Source: JBBCJM01 sp037190175 (GTDB lineage: Bacteria; Pseudomonadota; Alphaproteobacteria; Rhodobacterales; Rhodobacteraceae). From it: a stretch of DNA of 64,000 bases. Below are positions 43,033 through 51,132 of this stretch, piece after piece (the first letter of the stretch is position 1; the number at the start of each line of letters is the position of its first letter). The notes below the pieces were generated by a model. That model was not told the DNA's origin. It did no database searches and saw nothing but the letters and a program-made list of their open reading frames with translations. The translations under genes and the position numbers were made by a program. Location of the stretch: contig JBBCJM010000043.1 in assembly GCA_037190175.1 (NCBI GenBank), forward strand, positions 1 to 64,000, in the 5' to 3' direction.

Positions 43033-44682
43033 TCAGGCGGCCAGCGGCCGGCGCCACATCGCCCGGCGGAACCGGGTGGCGACGAAGGCGGTGTCGGTCA
43101 GGCAGGCGGTGCCGGCGGGATTGGCGCCGGTGACGTGGAAGTCGCTGAAGGCCGCCGACTGGTTGACGAAGATGTTGCCGGTCAGGTTGACCGACAGGTT
43201 CACCCCGGCGCGGGCGAAGGCGCGGGCGGCCCGGGCGATCCGGCCCTCGTCGGTGTCGTAGAGCGCGGCGGTGATGGCGCCTTTTTGCGTGGCCAGCGTG
43301 GAGGCCAGCGCGATGCCGTGGTCGGCGTCGGGGGTGGAGACCAGGAAGGCCACGGGGCCGAAGCATTCGCTTTCCGCGGCGGGGTCGCCGGCGGTGACCG
43401 CCAGCAGCAGCGGCGATGCGGTGCGGCCCTCGCCCACCGGGGCCGAGTCGCGGATCACCCGGCCGAGGGCGCGGGCCTGCTGGATGCGTTCCAGCGTGGC
43501 CGGATTGGCGATGGCGCCGCAGACGCCGGCGGCGCGGGTGGGGTCGGACAAGAGCGCGTCGATGGCCCGGGCGATGCCTTCGGCGACCTCATCGAAGGAC
43601 TTATGCCCCTGGTCGGTCTCGATCCCGCCTTCGGGGATATAGATGTTCTGCGGCGCGGTGCACATCTGCCCGGAATAGAGCGCCAGCGAGAAGGCCAGGT
43701 TGGCGCACATGCCGGCGAAGTCGTCGGTGGCGGCGATGGTGACGGTATTGACCCCGGCCTCCTCGCTGAACACCTGCGCCTGGGTGGCGTTGGCCCGCAG
43801 CCACGCCCCGAAGGCGTTGGAGCCGGTGTAGTCGATCAGCCTGACCGCCGGGTCGGTGGCCAGCGCCTTGGTGATTTCAGCCCCCGGCGCGTCCACCGCC
43901 AGCAGCATCGCGTCGGCGGGCAGCCCGGCCTCCGCCAGCACCTCGCGCGCCACCCGCACGGTCAGCGCCAGCGGCAGGATGGCGGCGGGGTGGGGCTTCA
44001 CGATCACCGGGTTGCCGGTGGCGAGGCTGGCGAAGATGCCGGGATAGGAGTTCCAGGTGGGGAAGGTGTTGCAGCCGATGCCCAGCGCCACACCCGCTGG
44101 CACCAGCGTCCAGTGCTTTTCCAGCACGATGGGCGCGGCCTTGCCCTGCGGCTTCTCCCACCGCGTTTCGCGGGCGAAACGGGTCATCTCGTCCCAGGCC
44201 ATGGCCACCGCCTCCAAGGCCCGGTCCTGCGCATGGGGGCCGCCGGCCTGGAAGGCCATCGCGAAGGCTTGCCCGGTGGTGTGCTGGGTGGCGTGGCCCA
44301 GCAGGAAGCTCATCCGGTTCAGCCGGGCGAGGATCTCCAGGCAGGCGCCGACGCGCGCCTCGGGCGTGGCCTCGGCCAGCGCGGGGGCCGCCGCCTGCGC
44401 CGCGGCGATCAGGTCGGCGGGGTCGGCCGCCGGATAGGTGATTCCCAGCGCCGGGCCGAAGGGCGAGACCTCGGCCCCCAGCCTGCGCGATTCGGGATGG
44501 CCGGGCAGGTCGAAGGGCCGGCCCAGCAGGGCGGCATAGCCCGCCTCGCCCTCTTCCCGGGCGGATTCGCCATAGAACCTGCCGCTCGGCACCTCGGGGA
44601 ACGGGGTCCAGAAGCCGCGCGAGTGCAATGCCTGCACCGCAGCCTCCAGCATCGGCCGATGACGGTCGAACAACCCGCTCAT
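43033..44682 (-). CDS. paaN: PaaN, phenylacetate degradation aldehyde-dehydrogenase-like protein
   Basis: A 549-aa protein of the PaaN family (TIGR02288 type), related to aldehyde dehydrogenases but lacking the MaoC hydratase domain. Visible features: GCNTFPTWNSYPGIFASLATGNPVIVKPHPAAILP and the Cys-bearing SGQMCTAPQNIYIP. It leads the minus-strand operon paaN-livKHMGF-fadJ. A complete PaaZ is also encoded in the island, so PaaN is either a second semialdehyde dehydrogenase or has another role. The start at 44682 follows GGGAGGA. Confidence 0.9.
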   Translation of the reverse strand: MSGLFDRHRPMLEAAVQALHSRGFWTPFPEVPSGRFYGESAREEGEAGYAALLGRPFDLPGHPESRRLGAEVSPFGPALGITYPAADPADLIAAAQAAAPALAEATPEARVGACLEILARLNRMSFLLGHATQHTTGQAFAMAFQAGGPHAQDRALEAVAMAWDEMTRFARETRWEKPQGKAAPIVLEKHWTLVPAGVALGIGCNTFPTWNSYPGIFASLATGNPVIVKPHPAAILPLALTVRVAREVLAEAGLPADAMLLAVDAPGAEITKALATDPAVRLIDYTGSNAFGAWLRANATQAQVFSEEAGVNTVTIAATDDFAGMCANLAFSLALYSGQMCTAPQNIYIPEGGIETDQGHKSFDEVAEGIARAIDALLSDPTRAAGVCGAIANPATLERIQQARALGRVIRDSAPVGEGRTASPLLLAVTAGDPAAESECFGPVAFLVSTPDADHGIALASTLATQKGAITAALYDTDEGRIARAARAFARAGVNLSVNLTGNIFVNQSAAFSDFHVTGANPAGTACLTDTAFVATRFRRAMWRRPLAA

Positions 44683-44728
44683 ATGATCCTCCCGTCGGGC
44701 ATCCTCCTCCCGACACGGCTCTATCATT

Positions 44729-44743
44729 GACCGGACGGTCGGT
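44729..44743. promoter_or_regulatory. PaaR-type operator, paaN/paaG gap
   Basis: GACCGGACGGTC (44729-44740) is a perfect 12-nt palindrome in the 118-bp gap between divergent paaN and paaG. With flanks it reads TGACCGGACGGTCGG (44728-44742) and matches TGACCAATCGGTCGG at the paaJ promoter in 12 of 15 positions. It resembles the ACCG-CGGT half-sites of TetR-type PaaR in other bacteria. The regulator is probably the TetR protein at 47481-48080. Confidence 0.7.
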
Positions 44744-44800
44744 TTATGCAACAAGAATCTGCGAGGGCCGTCGAAATTGGGGCGGCGAGGGAGAAAGACG

Positions 44801-45592
44801 ATGACCAGTTCGCAAACCGTTCTGTCGGCGCTGGCCGACGGCGTGCTGACGCTGACGCTGAACCGCCCCGACAAGCTTAACTCATTCAACGAGGAAATGC
44901 ACCTTGCCCTGCGCGAGGGGTTCCAGCGCGCGCATGACGACCGCGCGGTGCGGGCGGTGCTGCTGACCGGGGCGGGCCGGGGGTTCTGCGCCGGGCAGGA
45001 TCTGGGCGACGTGGACGCCGGCGAGGGCGGCACGCCCGATCTGGGCGAGACGCTGGACAGGTTCTACAACCCCAACCTGCGGCTGATCCGGTCCTTGGAA
45101 AAGCCGGTGGTCTGCGCGGTGAACGGGGTGGCGGCCGGCGCCGGGGCCAACATCGCATTGGCCTGCGACATCGTGCTGGCGGCGAAATCGGCGAAGTTTG
45201 TGCAGGCCTTCGCCAAGATCGGCCTGATCCCCGACGCGGGGGGAAGCTGGAGCCTGACCCGCATCCTGGGCGAGCCGCGGGCCAAGGCCCTGACCATGAC
45301 CGGCGAGCCGCTGCCGGCCGAGAAGGCCGCCGACTGGGGGCTGATCTGGAAGGCGGTCGACGGCGAATCGCTGATGGAGGAGGCAAGCGCCTTGGCCCGC
45401 AGCCTCGCCGCCGGCCCCACGCTCGGCCTGGGCCTCACCAAGCGGCTGATCCAGGCCGCCGCCACCAACAGCCTCGACCGGCAGCTGGATATGGAGCGCG
45501 ACTGCCAGCAGGCCGCCGGCCGCAGCGCCGACTATGCCGAGGGCGTGGCGGCCTTCCTGGACAAGCGGCCCGCGCAATTCCGAGGGGAATGA
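44801..45592 (+). CDS. paaG: PaaG, epoxyphenylacetyl-CoA isomerase
   Basis: A 263-aa crotonase that isomerises ring-1,2-epoxyphenylacetyl-CoA to the oxepin form. Motifs: GAGRGFCAGQDLGDV for the oxyanion hole and IGLIPDAGGSW, where Asp replaces the second Glu as in PaaG rather than PaaF. The ATG at 44801 has GAGGGAG 10-12 bases before it. It opens the plus-strand operon paaG-paaI-paaK-tetR. Confidence 0.93.
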   Translation: MTSSQTVLSALADGVLTLTLNRPDKLNSFNEEMHLALREGFQRAHDDRAVRAVLLTGAGRGFCAGQDLGDVDAGEGGTPDLGETLDRFYNPNLRLIRSLEKPVVCAVNGVAAGAGANIALACDIVLAAKSAKFVQAFAKIGLIPDAGGSWSLTRILGEPRAKALTMTGEPLPAEKAADWGLIWKAVDGESLMEEASALARSLAAGPTLGLGLTKRLIQAAATNSLDRQLDMERDCQQAAGRSADYAEGVAAFLDKRPAQFRGE

Positions 45593-46044
45593 TGAACGCG
45601 ATGAAACCCGTCTCGCAGATGAGCCCGCAGGAACTGGCCGAAGCTTCGGCCCGCGCCATGTGGAACGACGACAGCGCCAGCCAGCGGCTGGGGATGAGCC
45701 TGGACCACATCGCACCGGGCGAGGCCACGCTGTCGATGACCATCACCGAAGCCATGTCGAACGGCCACGGCAACGCGCATGGCGGCTATATCTTCACCCT
45801 GGCCGACAGCGCCTTCGCCTTCGCCTGCAACAGCTACAACCAGATGGTCGTGGCGCAGCACTGTTCGATCACCTACCTGATCCCCGGCCGCATCGGCGAC
45901 CGGCTGACCGCGACGGCGCGCGAGGTCTCGCGCAAGGGCCGCTCGGGCATCTACGACATCCGCCTCACCAATCAGGACGGCGCGCATGTGGCCGAGTTCC
46001 GCGGCCATTCCCGCACCGTCAAGGGCACGCACCTGCCGGAGTGA
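45592..46044 (+). CDS. paaI: PaaI, phenylacetyl-CoA thioesterase
   Basis: A 150-aa hotdog-fold thioesterase with the motif GHGNAHGGYIFTLADSAFAFACN. PaaI hydrolyses dead-end CoA esters such as hydroxyphenylacetyl-CoA to free CoA. The start overlaps the paaG stop (ATGATG at 45589-45594); the second ATG fits the GAGGGG site best, and a further ATG at 45601 is possible. Confidence 0.92.
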   Translation: MNAMKPVSQMSPQELAEASARAMWNDDSASQRLGMSLDHIAPGEATLSMTITEAMSNGHGNAHGGYIFTLADSAFAFACNSYNQMVVAQHCSITYLIPGRIGDRLTATAREVSRKGRSGIYDIRLTNQDGAHVAEFRGHSRTVKGTHLPE

Positions 46045-46078
46045 CCCCCGGCCACCGGCATTTCCAAGGGAGGACACC

Positions 46079-47389
46079 ATGGAAGACCTGACCCCGAACC
46101 CGAAGGACCTAGACCCCATCGAGATCGCCTCGCGCGACGAGATCGAAGCCTTGCAGTTCCACCGCATGAAGCGGTCGCTGAAACACGCCTACGAGAACTC
46201 GCCCTTCTACCGTAAGCGGTTCATCGAGGCCGACGTGCACCCCGAGGAACTGAAGACGCTGAAGGACATCGCGAAATTCCCCTTCACCGTGAAGCAGGAC
46301 CTGCGCGACACCTATCCGTTCGGCATGTTCGCGGTGCCGCAGTCGAAGCTGGTGCGCATCCACGGCTCCTCCGGCACCACCGGCAAGCCCACGGTGGTGG
46401 GCTATACCGCCGCCGACATCGACCATTGGGCCAACCTGATCGCGCGGTCGATCCGCGCCGCCGGCGGCCGGCCGGGCGACATCCTGCACAACGCCTATGG
46501 CTATGGCCTGTTCACCGGGGGGCTGGGCGCGCATTACGGGGCCGAGCGGCTGGGCTGCACCGTGGTGCCGATCTCGGGCGGGATGACCGAGCGGCAGGTG
46601 ACGCTGATCGCCGACTTCAAGCCCTCGATCATCATGGTGACGCCCAGCTACATGCTGTCGATCCTGGACGAGTTCCGCCGCCAGGGCCTCGATCCCCGGC
46701 AATCCTCGCTGCGCGTCGGCATCTTCGGCGCCGAGCCCTGGACCAACGCCATGCGGCAGGAGATCGAGGAAGCCTTCGACATGCACGCGGTGGACATCTA
46801 CGGCCTGTCGGAGGTCATGGGGCCCGGCGTGGCGCAGGAATGCGTGGAGACCAAGGACGGGCTGCATATCTGGGAGGACCACTTCTACCCCGAGATCATC
46901 GACCCGGTGACCGGCGAGGTCTTGCCCGATGGCGAGATGGGCGAACTGGTGTTCACCACGCTGACCAAGGAGGGCCTGCCGATGGTGCGTTACCGCACCC
47001 GCGACCTGACCCGCCTGCTGCCCGGCACCGCGCGCTCGATGCGGCGGATCGAGAAGATCACCGGACGGTCGGACGACATGATCATCCTGCGCGGGGTCAA
47101 CGTCTTCCCTACCCAGATCGAGGAGCAGATCCTGAAGTGCCGCGGCCTCTCGCCCCACTTCCAGATCGAACTCACCCGCTCGGGCCGGATGGACAACATG
47201 ACCGTGCATGTCGAATGCGCCCCGGACCACGCCGCCGAGGACGCGCGCGCGAAGTCGGCGAAGGAACTGGCGCATCACATCAAGTCGGTGGTGGGCGTGT
47301 CGACCAGGATCGAGGTGCGCGATCCGAACAGCATCGGCCGCTCGGAAGGCAAGGCCAAGCGGGTGGTGGACAACCGGCCGAAGGAATGA
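46079..47389 (+). CDS. paaK: PaaK, phenylacetate-CoA ligase
   Basis: A 436-aa AMP-forming ligase that activates phenylacetate with ATP and CoA, the committed first step. Motifs: HGSSGTTGKPTVVGYT (P-loop), YGLSEVMGPGVAQEC, VRYRTRDLT and GRSDDMIILRGVNVFP. It follows paaI after 34 bp with GGGAGGA at 46068-46074. Confidence 0.96.
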   Translation: MEDLTPNPKDLDPIEIASRDEIEALQFHRMKRSLKHAYENSPFYRKRFIEADVHPEELKTLKDIAKFPFTVKQDLRDTYPFGMFAVPQSKLVRIHGSSGTTGKPTVVGYTAADIDHWANLIARSIRAAGGRPGDILHNAYGYGLFTGGLGAHYGAERLGCTVVPISGGMTERQVTLIADFKPSIIMVTPSYMLSILDEFRRQGLDPRQSSLRVGIFGAEPWTNAMRQEIEEAFDMHAVDIYGLSEVMGPGVAQECVETKDGLHIWEDHFYPEIIDPVTGEVLPDGEMGELVFTTLTKEGLPMVRYRTRDLTRLLPGTARSMRRIEKITGRSDDMIILRGVNVFPTQIEEQILKCRGLSPHFQIELTRSGRMDNMTVHVECAPDHAAEDARAKSAKELAHHIKSVVGVSTRIEVRDPNSIGRSEGKAKRVVDNRPKE

Positions 47390-47480
47390 CCGGCCCGGGC
47401 GTGACAGCCGCGCCCGCAGCCGCTAAAGCGAAGGCGGATCCCGGTTCGGGGCGCGCCTGCCTTTCAGGAAAGTGACGACC

Positions 47481-48080
47481 ATGGCTCGGACCCGGGCGCA
47501 GGATTTTCAGGAGAAAAGCCGCGGCATTCTGGACAATGCCGCGCAGGTCTTTGCCGAACAGGGCATGGACAAGGCGTCGATGTCGCAGATCGCGGCCCAT
47601 GCGCAGGTGTCCAAGGCGCTGCTCTACCACTACTACCCCAGCAAGGACGCGCTGATCTTCGCGATCATCCTGACGCATCTGGAGGAGTTGGACGCCGCGG
47701 TGGAGGAGGCCGACGACGTGTCGCTGCCGCTGGAGCAACGCCTGCGCAAGCTGGTGGGCGCGGTGCTGGAGGCCTATCGCGGCGCCGACAACCAGCACAA
47801 GGTGCAGCTGAACGCCACCGCCGCGCTGTCGGAGGAGCAGAAGGCCGAGATCCTGGCGGTGGAGCGCCGCATCGTCCGCCGCTTCGCCGCGGTGCTGGAC
47901 CGGATCAACCCGGGGCTCAATACCCGGGAAAGGCCGCTGCTGACCCCGGTGACCATGTCGCTCTTTGGGATGATGAACTGGATGTACATGTGGTTCAAGG
48001 ACGGCGGCCGCATCTCGCGCGAGGACTATGCCGACGTGGCGACGACGCTGATCCTGGAGGGGATCAAGGCGGTGCGGTAA
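47481..48080 (+). CDS. paaR: TetR-family regulator, PaaR-like
   Basis: A 199-aa TetR regulator. The N-terminal HTH reads AAQVFAEQGMDKASMSQIAAHAQVSKALLYHYYPSKDAL. The C-terminal domain is ligand-binding and helical. TetR-type PaaR of several proteobacteria represses paa genes until phenylacetyl-CoA binds. It is last in paaG-paaI-paaK-paaR, and two identical-form boxes (44729 and 49852) are candidate targets. ATG 47481 is used; a GTG at 47472 is possible. Confidence 0.83.
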   Translation: MARTRAQDFQEKSRGILDNAAQVFAEQGMDKASMSQIAAHAQVSKALLYHYYPSKDALIFAIILTHLEELDAAVEEADDVSLPLEQRLRKLVGAVLEAYRGADNQHKVQLNATAALSEEQKAEILAVERRIVRRFAAVLDRINPGLNTRERPLLTPVTMSLFGMMNWMYMWFKDGGRISREDYADVATTLILEGIKAVR

Positions 48081-48090
48081 TCGGGCGTGT

Positions 48091-48142
48091 GGCGGGGTGA
48101 ACCCCGCCCTACCGGCCCGCGTAGGGCGGGATTCATCCCGCC
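48091..48142. repeat. Hairpin repeat, family A copy 2
   Basis: Arms of 22 nt at 48091-48112 (begins GGCGGGGTGAACCCC) and 48121-48142 (begins GTAGGGCGGGATTCATCC) form a hairpin with an 8-nt loop. Same family as 11914-11966. It lies between convergent paaR and the GST gene, and its right arm encodes the GST stop codon and last residues. Confidence 0.85.
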
Positions 48143-48789
48143 ATCCCGCCCGAAGCCTCGAACACCGCCTTCTGCGCCGCGTAGGCCCGCCGGAACGCCG
48201 GCCGTGCCTCGGCGCGGGCGACGTAGGCGGCGAGGGTGGGGTGGTCCTCCAGCAGCGCGGTTCCGTTCAGCCGGCGCAGCACGGTGACCATCATCAGGTC
48301 GCCGGCGCTGAAGGCGCCGTCCAGCCAGTCGGCCTGTCCCAGCCGGGCGGCAAGGTCGGCCAGCCGCTGGCGGATCCTGTCCTCCAGAATCGCCAGCCGG
48401 TCGGCGTACCAGGGCCTGTCGCGCTCCAGCACCATGGTCAGGTCGCGGTCGAAGACCGGCGGCTCCACCGTATCGACCGCGGCGAAGATCCAGGCGATGG
48501 CGCGCGCCCTGGCATCGTCATCCGCCGGCAGCAGGCCGCCGTGCCGCTCGGCGATGTGCAGCACGATGGCGCCGGATTCGAAGAGCGCCAGCCCATCCTC
48601 CTCCCAGGTCGGGATCTGGCCGAAGGGATGCAGCGCCTTGTGCGCGGGCTCCTTCATCGCCGCGAAGGACAGCAGGCGGACCTCGTAGGGCTGCCCCACC
48701 TCCTCCAGCGCCCAGCGCACCCGCATGTCGCGCGCCAGCCCCCGGCCGCGGTCGGGCGAGCGTTCGAAGGCGGTGATGACGGGGGGCAT
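48133..48789 (-). CDS. Glutathione S-transferase family protein
   Basis: A 218-aa GST with a thioredoxin-like N-domain (MPPVITAFERSPDRGRGL, then PFGQIPTWEEDGLALFESGAIVLHIAERHG, the SNAIL-type glutathione site) and a helical C-domain. It could conjugate or isomerise electrophiles. The C-terminal residues MAG and stop come from the family A repeat. ATG 48789 is chosen over the upstream frame to 48867, which has no family similarity. It stands between paaR and paaX but reads opposite to both. Confidence 0.85.
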   Translation of the reverse strand: MPPVITAFERSPDRGRGLARDMRVRWALEEVGQPYEVRLLSFAAMKEPAHKALHPFGQIPTWEEDGLALFESGAIVLHIAERHGGLLPADDDARARAIAWIFAAVDTVEPPVFDRDLTMVLERDRPWYADRLAILEDRIRQRLADLAARLGQADWLDGAFSAGDLMMVTVLRRLNGTALLEDHPTLAAYVARAEARPAFRRAYAAQKAVFEASGGMAG

Positions 48790-48817
48790 GGCGGGTCTCC
48801 CGGGCGGCGCAGGGTAA

Positions 48818-48846
48818 AACATACCAGATGGTATGTATGCGGTCAA
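48818..48846 (-). promoter_or_regulatory. GST promoter with palindromic operator
   Basis: Minus-strand TTGACC (48841-48846) and TATGTT (48818-48823) have a 17-bp spacer. ACATACC-AGAT-GGTATGT (48819-48836) is a perfect inverted repeat covering the -10 and spacer. A TetR-type repressor is likely, because ATACCATCTGGTAT-like boxes are typical of that class; which one is unknown. Confidence 0.65.
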
Positions 48847-48917
48847 GCACCCCGTCCCGGATGGCACAGGCGCGGGCGGCTTGGTACTAGCGGGCGACGG
48901 GGACCGGCGGGGCGGGG

Positions 48918-49751
48918 ATGGTGGACAGCGGGCTGATCGCGGGGGTGCTGGCGGGGCTGGAGCTGCGCTCGGCCTCCTTCATCGTCACCGTCTATGGCGA
49001 CGTGGTGGTGCCGCGCGGCGGCGTGCTGTGGACCGGCACGCTGATCGAGGTCTGCGCCCGGGTGGGGATCAACGAATCGCTGGTGCGCACCGCGGTCTCG
49101 CGGCTGGTCGCCGCGCACCGGCTGCGGGGCGAGCGGGCCGGGCGGCGCAGCTATTACCGGCTGGACGCCTCGGCGCGGGCCGAGTTCGCGCAGGCGGCGC
49201 GGCTGCTCTATGCCCCCGATGCCGCGGTGCGGGGCTGGCAGGTGCTGCACGCCCCCGGCCTGAGCGACGAAGACGCCCGCCACCTGCGGCTGGGGCACAT
49301 GGGCGGCGCGGTCTGGATCCGCCCCGACCGCGGCCAGCCGGCGCCCGAGGGCGCGCTGGTGCTGCACGCCGCCGACCCCGTGGGGCCGGAGCGGTTGGCG
49401 GGGTTCTGGGACCTCTCGGCGCTGCATTCCCGCTATCAGGACATGCTGGCGCGGTTCGGGGCGCTGGAGGAGGCCACCCGGGGCGGCGGCTTTTCCGACG
49501 AGGCGGCGCTGGTGGGGCGGCTGCTGTTGGTGCACGTCTATCGCGGGGTGCTGTTGCGCGACCCCCGGCTGCCGGCGGCGAGCCTGCCCGCGGGCTGGCA
49601 GGGCCATGCCGCGCGCGCGCTGTTCCGCACGCTCTACCTGCGGCTGACCCCGGGGGCCGAGCGCCATATCGGGGCGCGGTTCGAGGGGGTGGAGGGGCTG
49701 CTGCCGGCCCAAACCCCCGAGAGCGAGGCACGGCTGCGGGGGCTGGTCTAG
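48918..49751 (+). CDS. paaX: PaaX, phenylacetyl-CoA-responsive repressor
   Basis: A 277-aa PaaX-family regulator. The N-terminal winged helix includes RVGINESLVRTAVSRLVAAHRLRGERAGRRSYYRL. The central domain begins WQVLHAPG, and the C-terminal PaaX_C domain contains LVHVYRGVLLRDPRLPA. PaaX represses paa catabolic genes until phenylacetyl-CoA binds. It directly precedes paaJ (161 bp gap). The island thus holds two candidate repressors, PaaX and the TetR protein. Confidence 0.9.
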   Translation: MVDSGLIAGVLAGLELRSASFIVTVYGDVVVPRGGVLWTGTLIEVCARVGINESLVRTAVSRLVAAHRLRGERAGRRSYYRLDASARAEFAQAARLLYAPDAAVRGWQVLHAPGLSDEDARHLRLGHMGGAVWIRPDRGQPAPEGALVLHAADPVGPERLAGFWDLSALHSRYQDMLARFGALEEATRGGGFSDEAALVGRLLLVHVYRGVLLRDPRLPAASLPAGWQGHAARALFRTLYLRLTPGAERHIGARFEGVEGLLPAQTPESEARLRGLV

Positions 49752-49820
49752 ACTAACCTGTTGCCTGGAAATGACTTTCTCGCGCCGCCCAAAAACATCA
49801 CGCAATCGCGGAATTTTTGC

Positions 49821-49866
49821 TTTCCATGTGATTCTTCGCACGCTATAAGCTGACCAATCGGTCGGC
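49821..49866 (+). promoter_or_regulatory. paaJ promoter with PaaR-type box
   Basis: TTTCCA (49821-49826), 17 bp, TATAAG (49844-49849) gives a possible promoter with a weak -35. TGACCAATCGGTCGG (49851-49865) follows immediately and would cover the transcription start, fitting a repressor site. It has the same TGACC-n3-CGGTCGG form as the box in the paaN/paaG gap. Confidence 0.6.
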
Positions 49867-49912
49867 GAATTGGGAGAATCGCCGGTCTTTCACGAACACG
49901 AGAGGGCTGCGG

Positions 49913-51118
49913 ATGCGCGAGGCATTCATCTGCGATGCGGTCAGGACGCCGGTCGGGCGCTATGGCGGGGCCCTGGCCCAGGTCCGCGCCGACGATCTGG
50001 CCGCCCTGCCGCTGAAGGCGCTGATGGAGCGCAACCCGGGGGTGGACTGGTCGCAGGTCGACGACCTGATCTTCGGCTGCGCCAACCAGGCGGGCGAGGA
50101 CAACCGCAACGTGGGCCGGATGGCGGTGCTGCTGGCCGGAATGCCGGTGGGCGTGCCGGGCACCACGGTGAACCGGCTGTGCGGCTCGGGCATGGACGCG
50201 GTGGGGATGGCGGCGCGGGCGATCAAGGCCGGCGACTGCGACTTCGTGCTGGCCGGCGGGGTGGAAAGCATGACCCGCGCGCCCTTCGTGATGCCCAAGG
50301 CCGACGCGGCCTTTTCCCGCGCCAATGCGGTCTACGACACCACCATCGGCTGGCGCTTCGTCAACCCCTTGATGAAGCAGCAGTTCGGCACCGACTCGAT
50401 GCCGCAGACCGCCGACAACGTGGCGGCCGACTATGGCATCAGCCGCGCCGACCAGGACGCCTTCGCGGCGCGCAGCCAGGCCCGCTGGGCGGCGGCGCAG
50501 GAGGCGGGGCGCTTCCGCGACGAGATCGTGCCGGTGACGATCCCGCAGAAGAAGGGCGAGCCCATCGTCTTCGACACCGACGAACATCCCCGCCCCGGCA
50601 CCACCGCCGAGGCGCTGGCCAGGCTGAAGGGCGTCAACGGCCCCGACCTGAGCGTGACCGCCGGCAATGCCTCGGGCGTGAACGACGGCGCCGCGGCGCT
50701 GGCGATCCTGTCCGAAGACGCCACCCGCAAGCAGGGCCTGACGCCGAAGGCCCGCATCGTCGCCATGGCGGCGGCGGGCGTGGAGCCCAGGATCATGGGC
50801 ATCGGCCCCGCCCCGGCGGCGCGGCGCGTGCTGGAGCGCGCGGGGCTCACCCTGGGCCAGATGGATGTGATAGAGTTGAACGAGGCGTTCGCGAGCCAGG
50901 CGCTGGCGACGCTGCGCGACCTGGGGCTGCCCGATGACGCGCCGCATGTGAACCCCAACGGCGGCGCCATCGCCATCGGCCACCCGCTGGGCATGTCGGG
51001 GGCAAGGCTTGTGACGACCGCGATGTACCAGCTTCACCGCACCGGCGGGCGCTATGCGCTCTGCACCATGTGCATCGGGGTGGGCCAGGGCATCGCGCTG
51101 ATCATCGAACGCATCTGA
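49913..51118 (+). CDS. paaJ: PaaJ, 3-oxoadipyl-CoA/3-oxo-dehydrosuberyl-CoA thiolase
   Basis: A 401-aa thiolase of the PcaF/PaaJ group. The nucleophilic Cys is in NRLCGSGMDA, the His is in GHPLGMSGARL, and the C-terminal Cys in CTMCIGVGQGIA. It cleaves 3-oxo-5,6-dehydrosuberyl-CoA and then 3-oxoadipyl-CoA to acetyl-CoA and succinyl-CoA. It is first in the paaJABCDE...ZY operon, behind a PaaR-type operator. Confidence 0.94.
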   Translation: MREAFICDAVRTPVGRYGGALAQVRADDLAALPLKALMERNPGVDWSQVDDLIFGCANQAGEDNRNVGRMAVLLAGMPVGVPGTTVNRLCGSGMDAVGMAARAIKAGDCDFVLAGGVESMTRAPFVMPKADAAFSRANAVYDTTIGWRFVNPLMKQQFGTDSMPQTADNVAADYGISRADQDAFAARSQARWAAAQEAGRFRDEIVPVTIPQKKGEPIVFDTDEHPRPGTTAEALARLKGVNGPDLSVTAGNASGVNDGAAALAILSEDATRKQGLTPKARIVAMAAAGVEPRIMGIGPAPAARRVLERAGLTLGQMDVIELNEAFASQALATLRDLGLPDDAPHVNPNGGAIAIGHPLGMSGARLVTTAMYQLHRTGGRYALCTMCIGVGQGIALIIERI

Positions 51119-51132
51119 GAGGGAGGCCAGCC

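Noticed and set aside
47064..47080. Third PaaR-like box (ACCGGACGGTCGG) inside paaK
   Set aside because: It lies in the coding region for the conserved motif GRSDDM of the ligase, so the match is explained by protein sequence.
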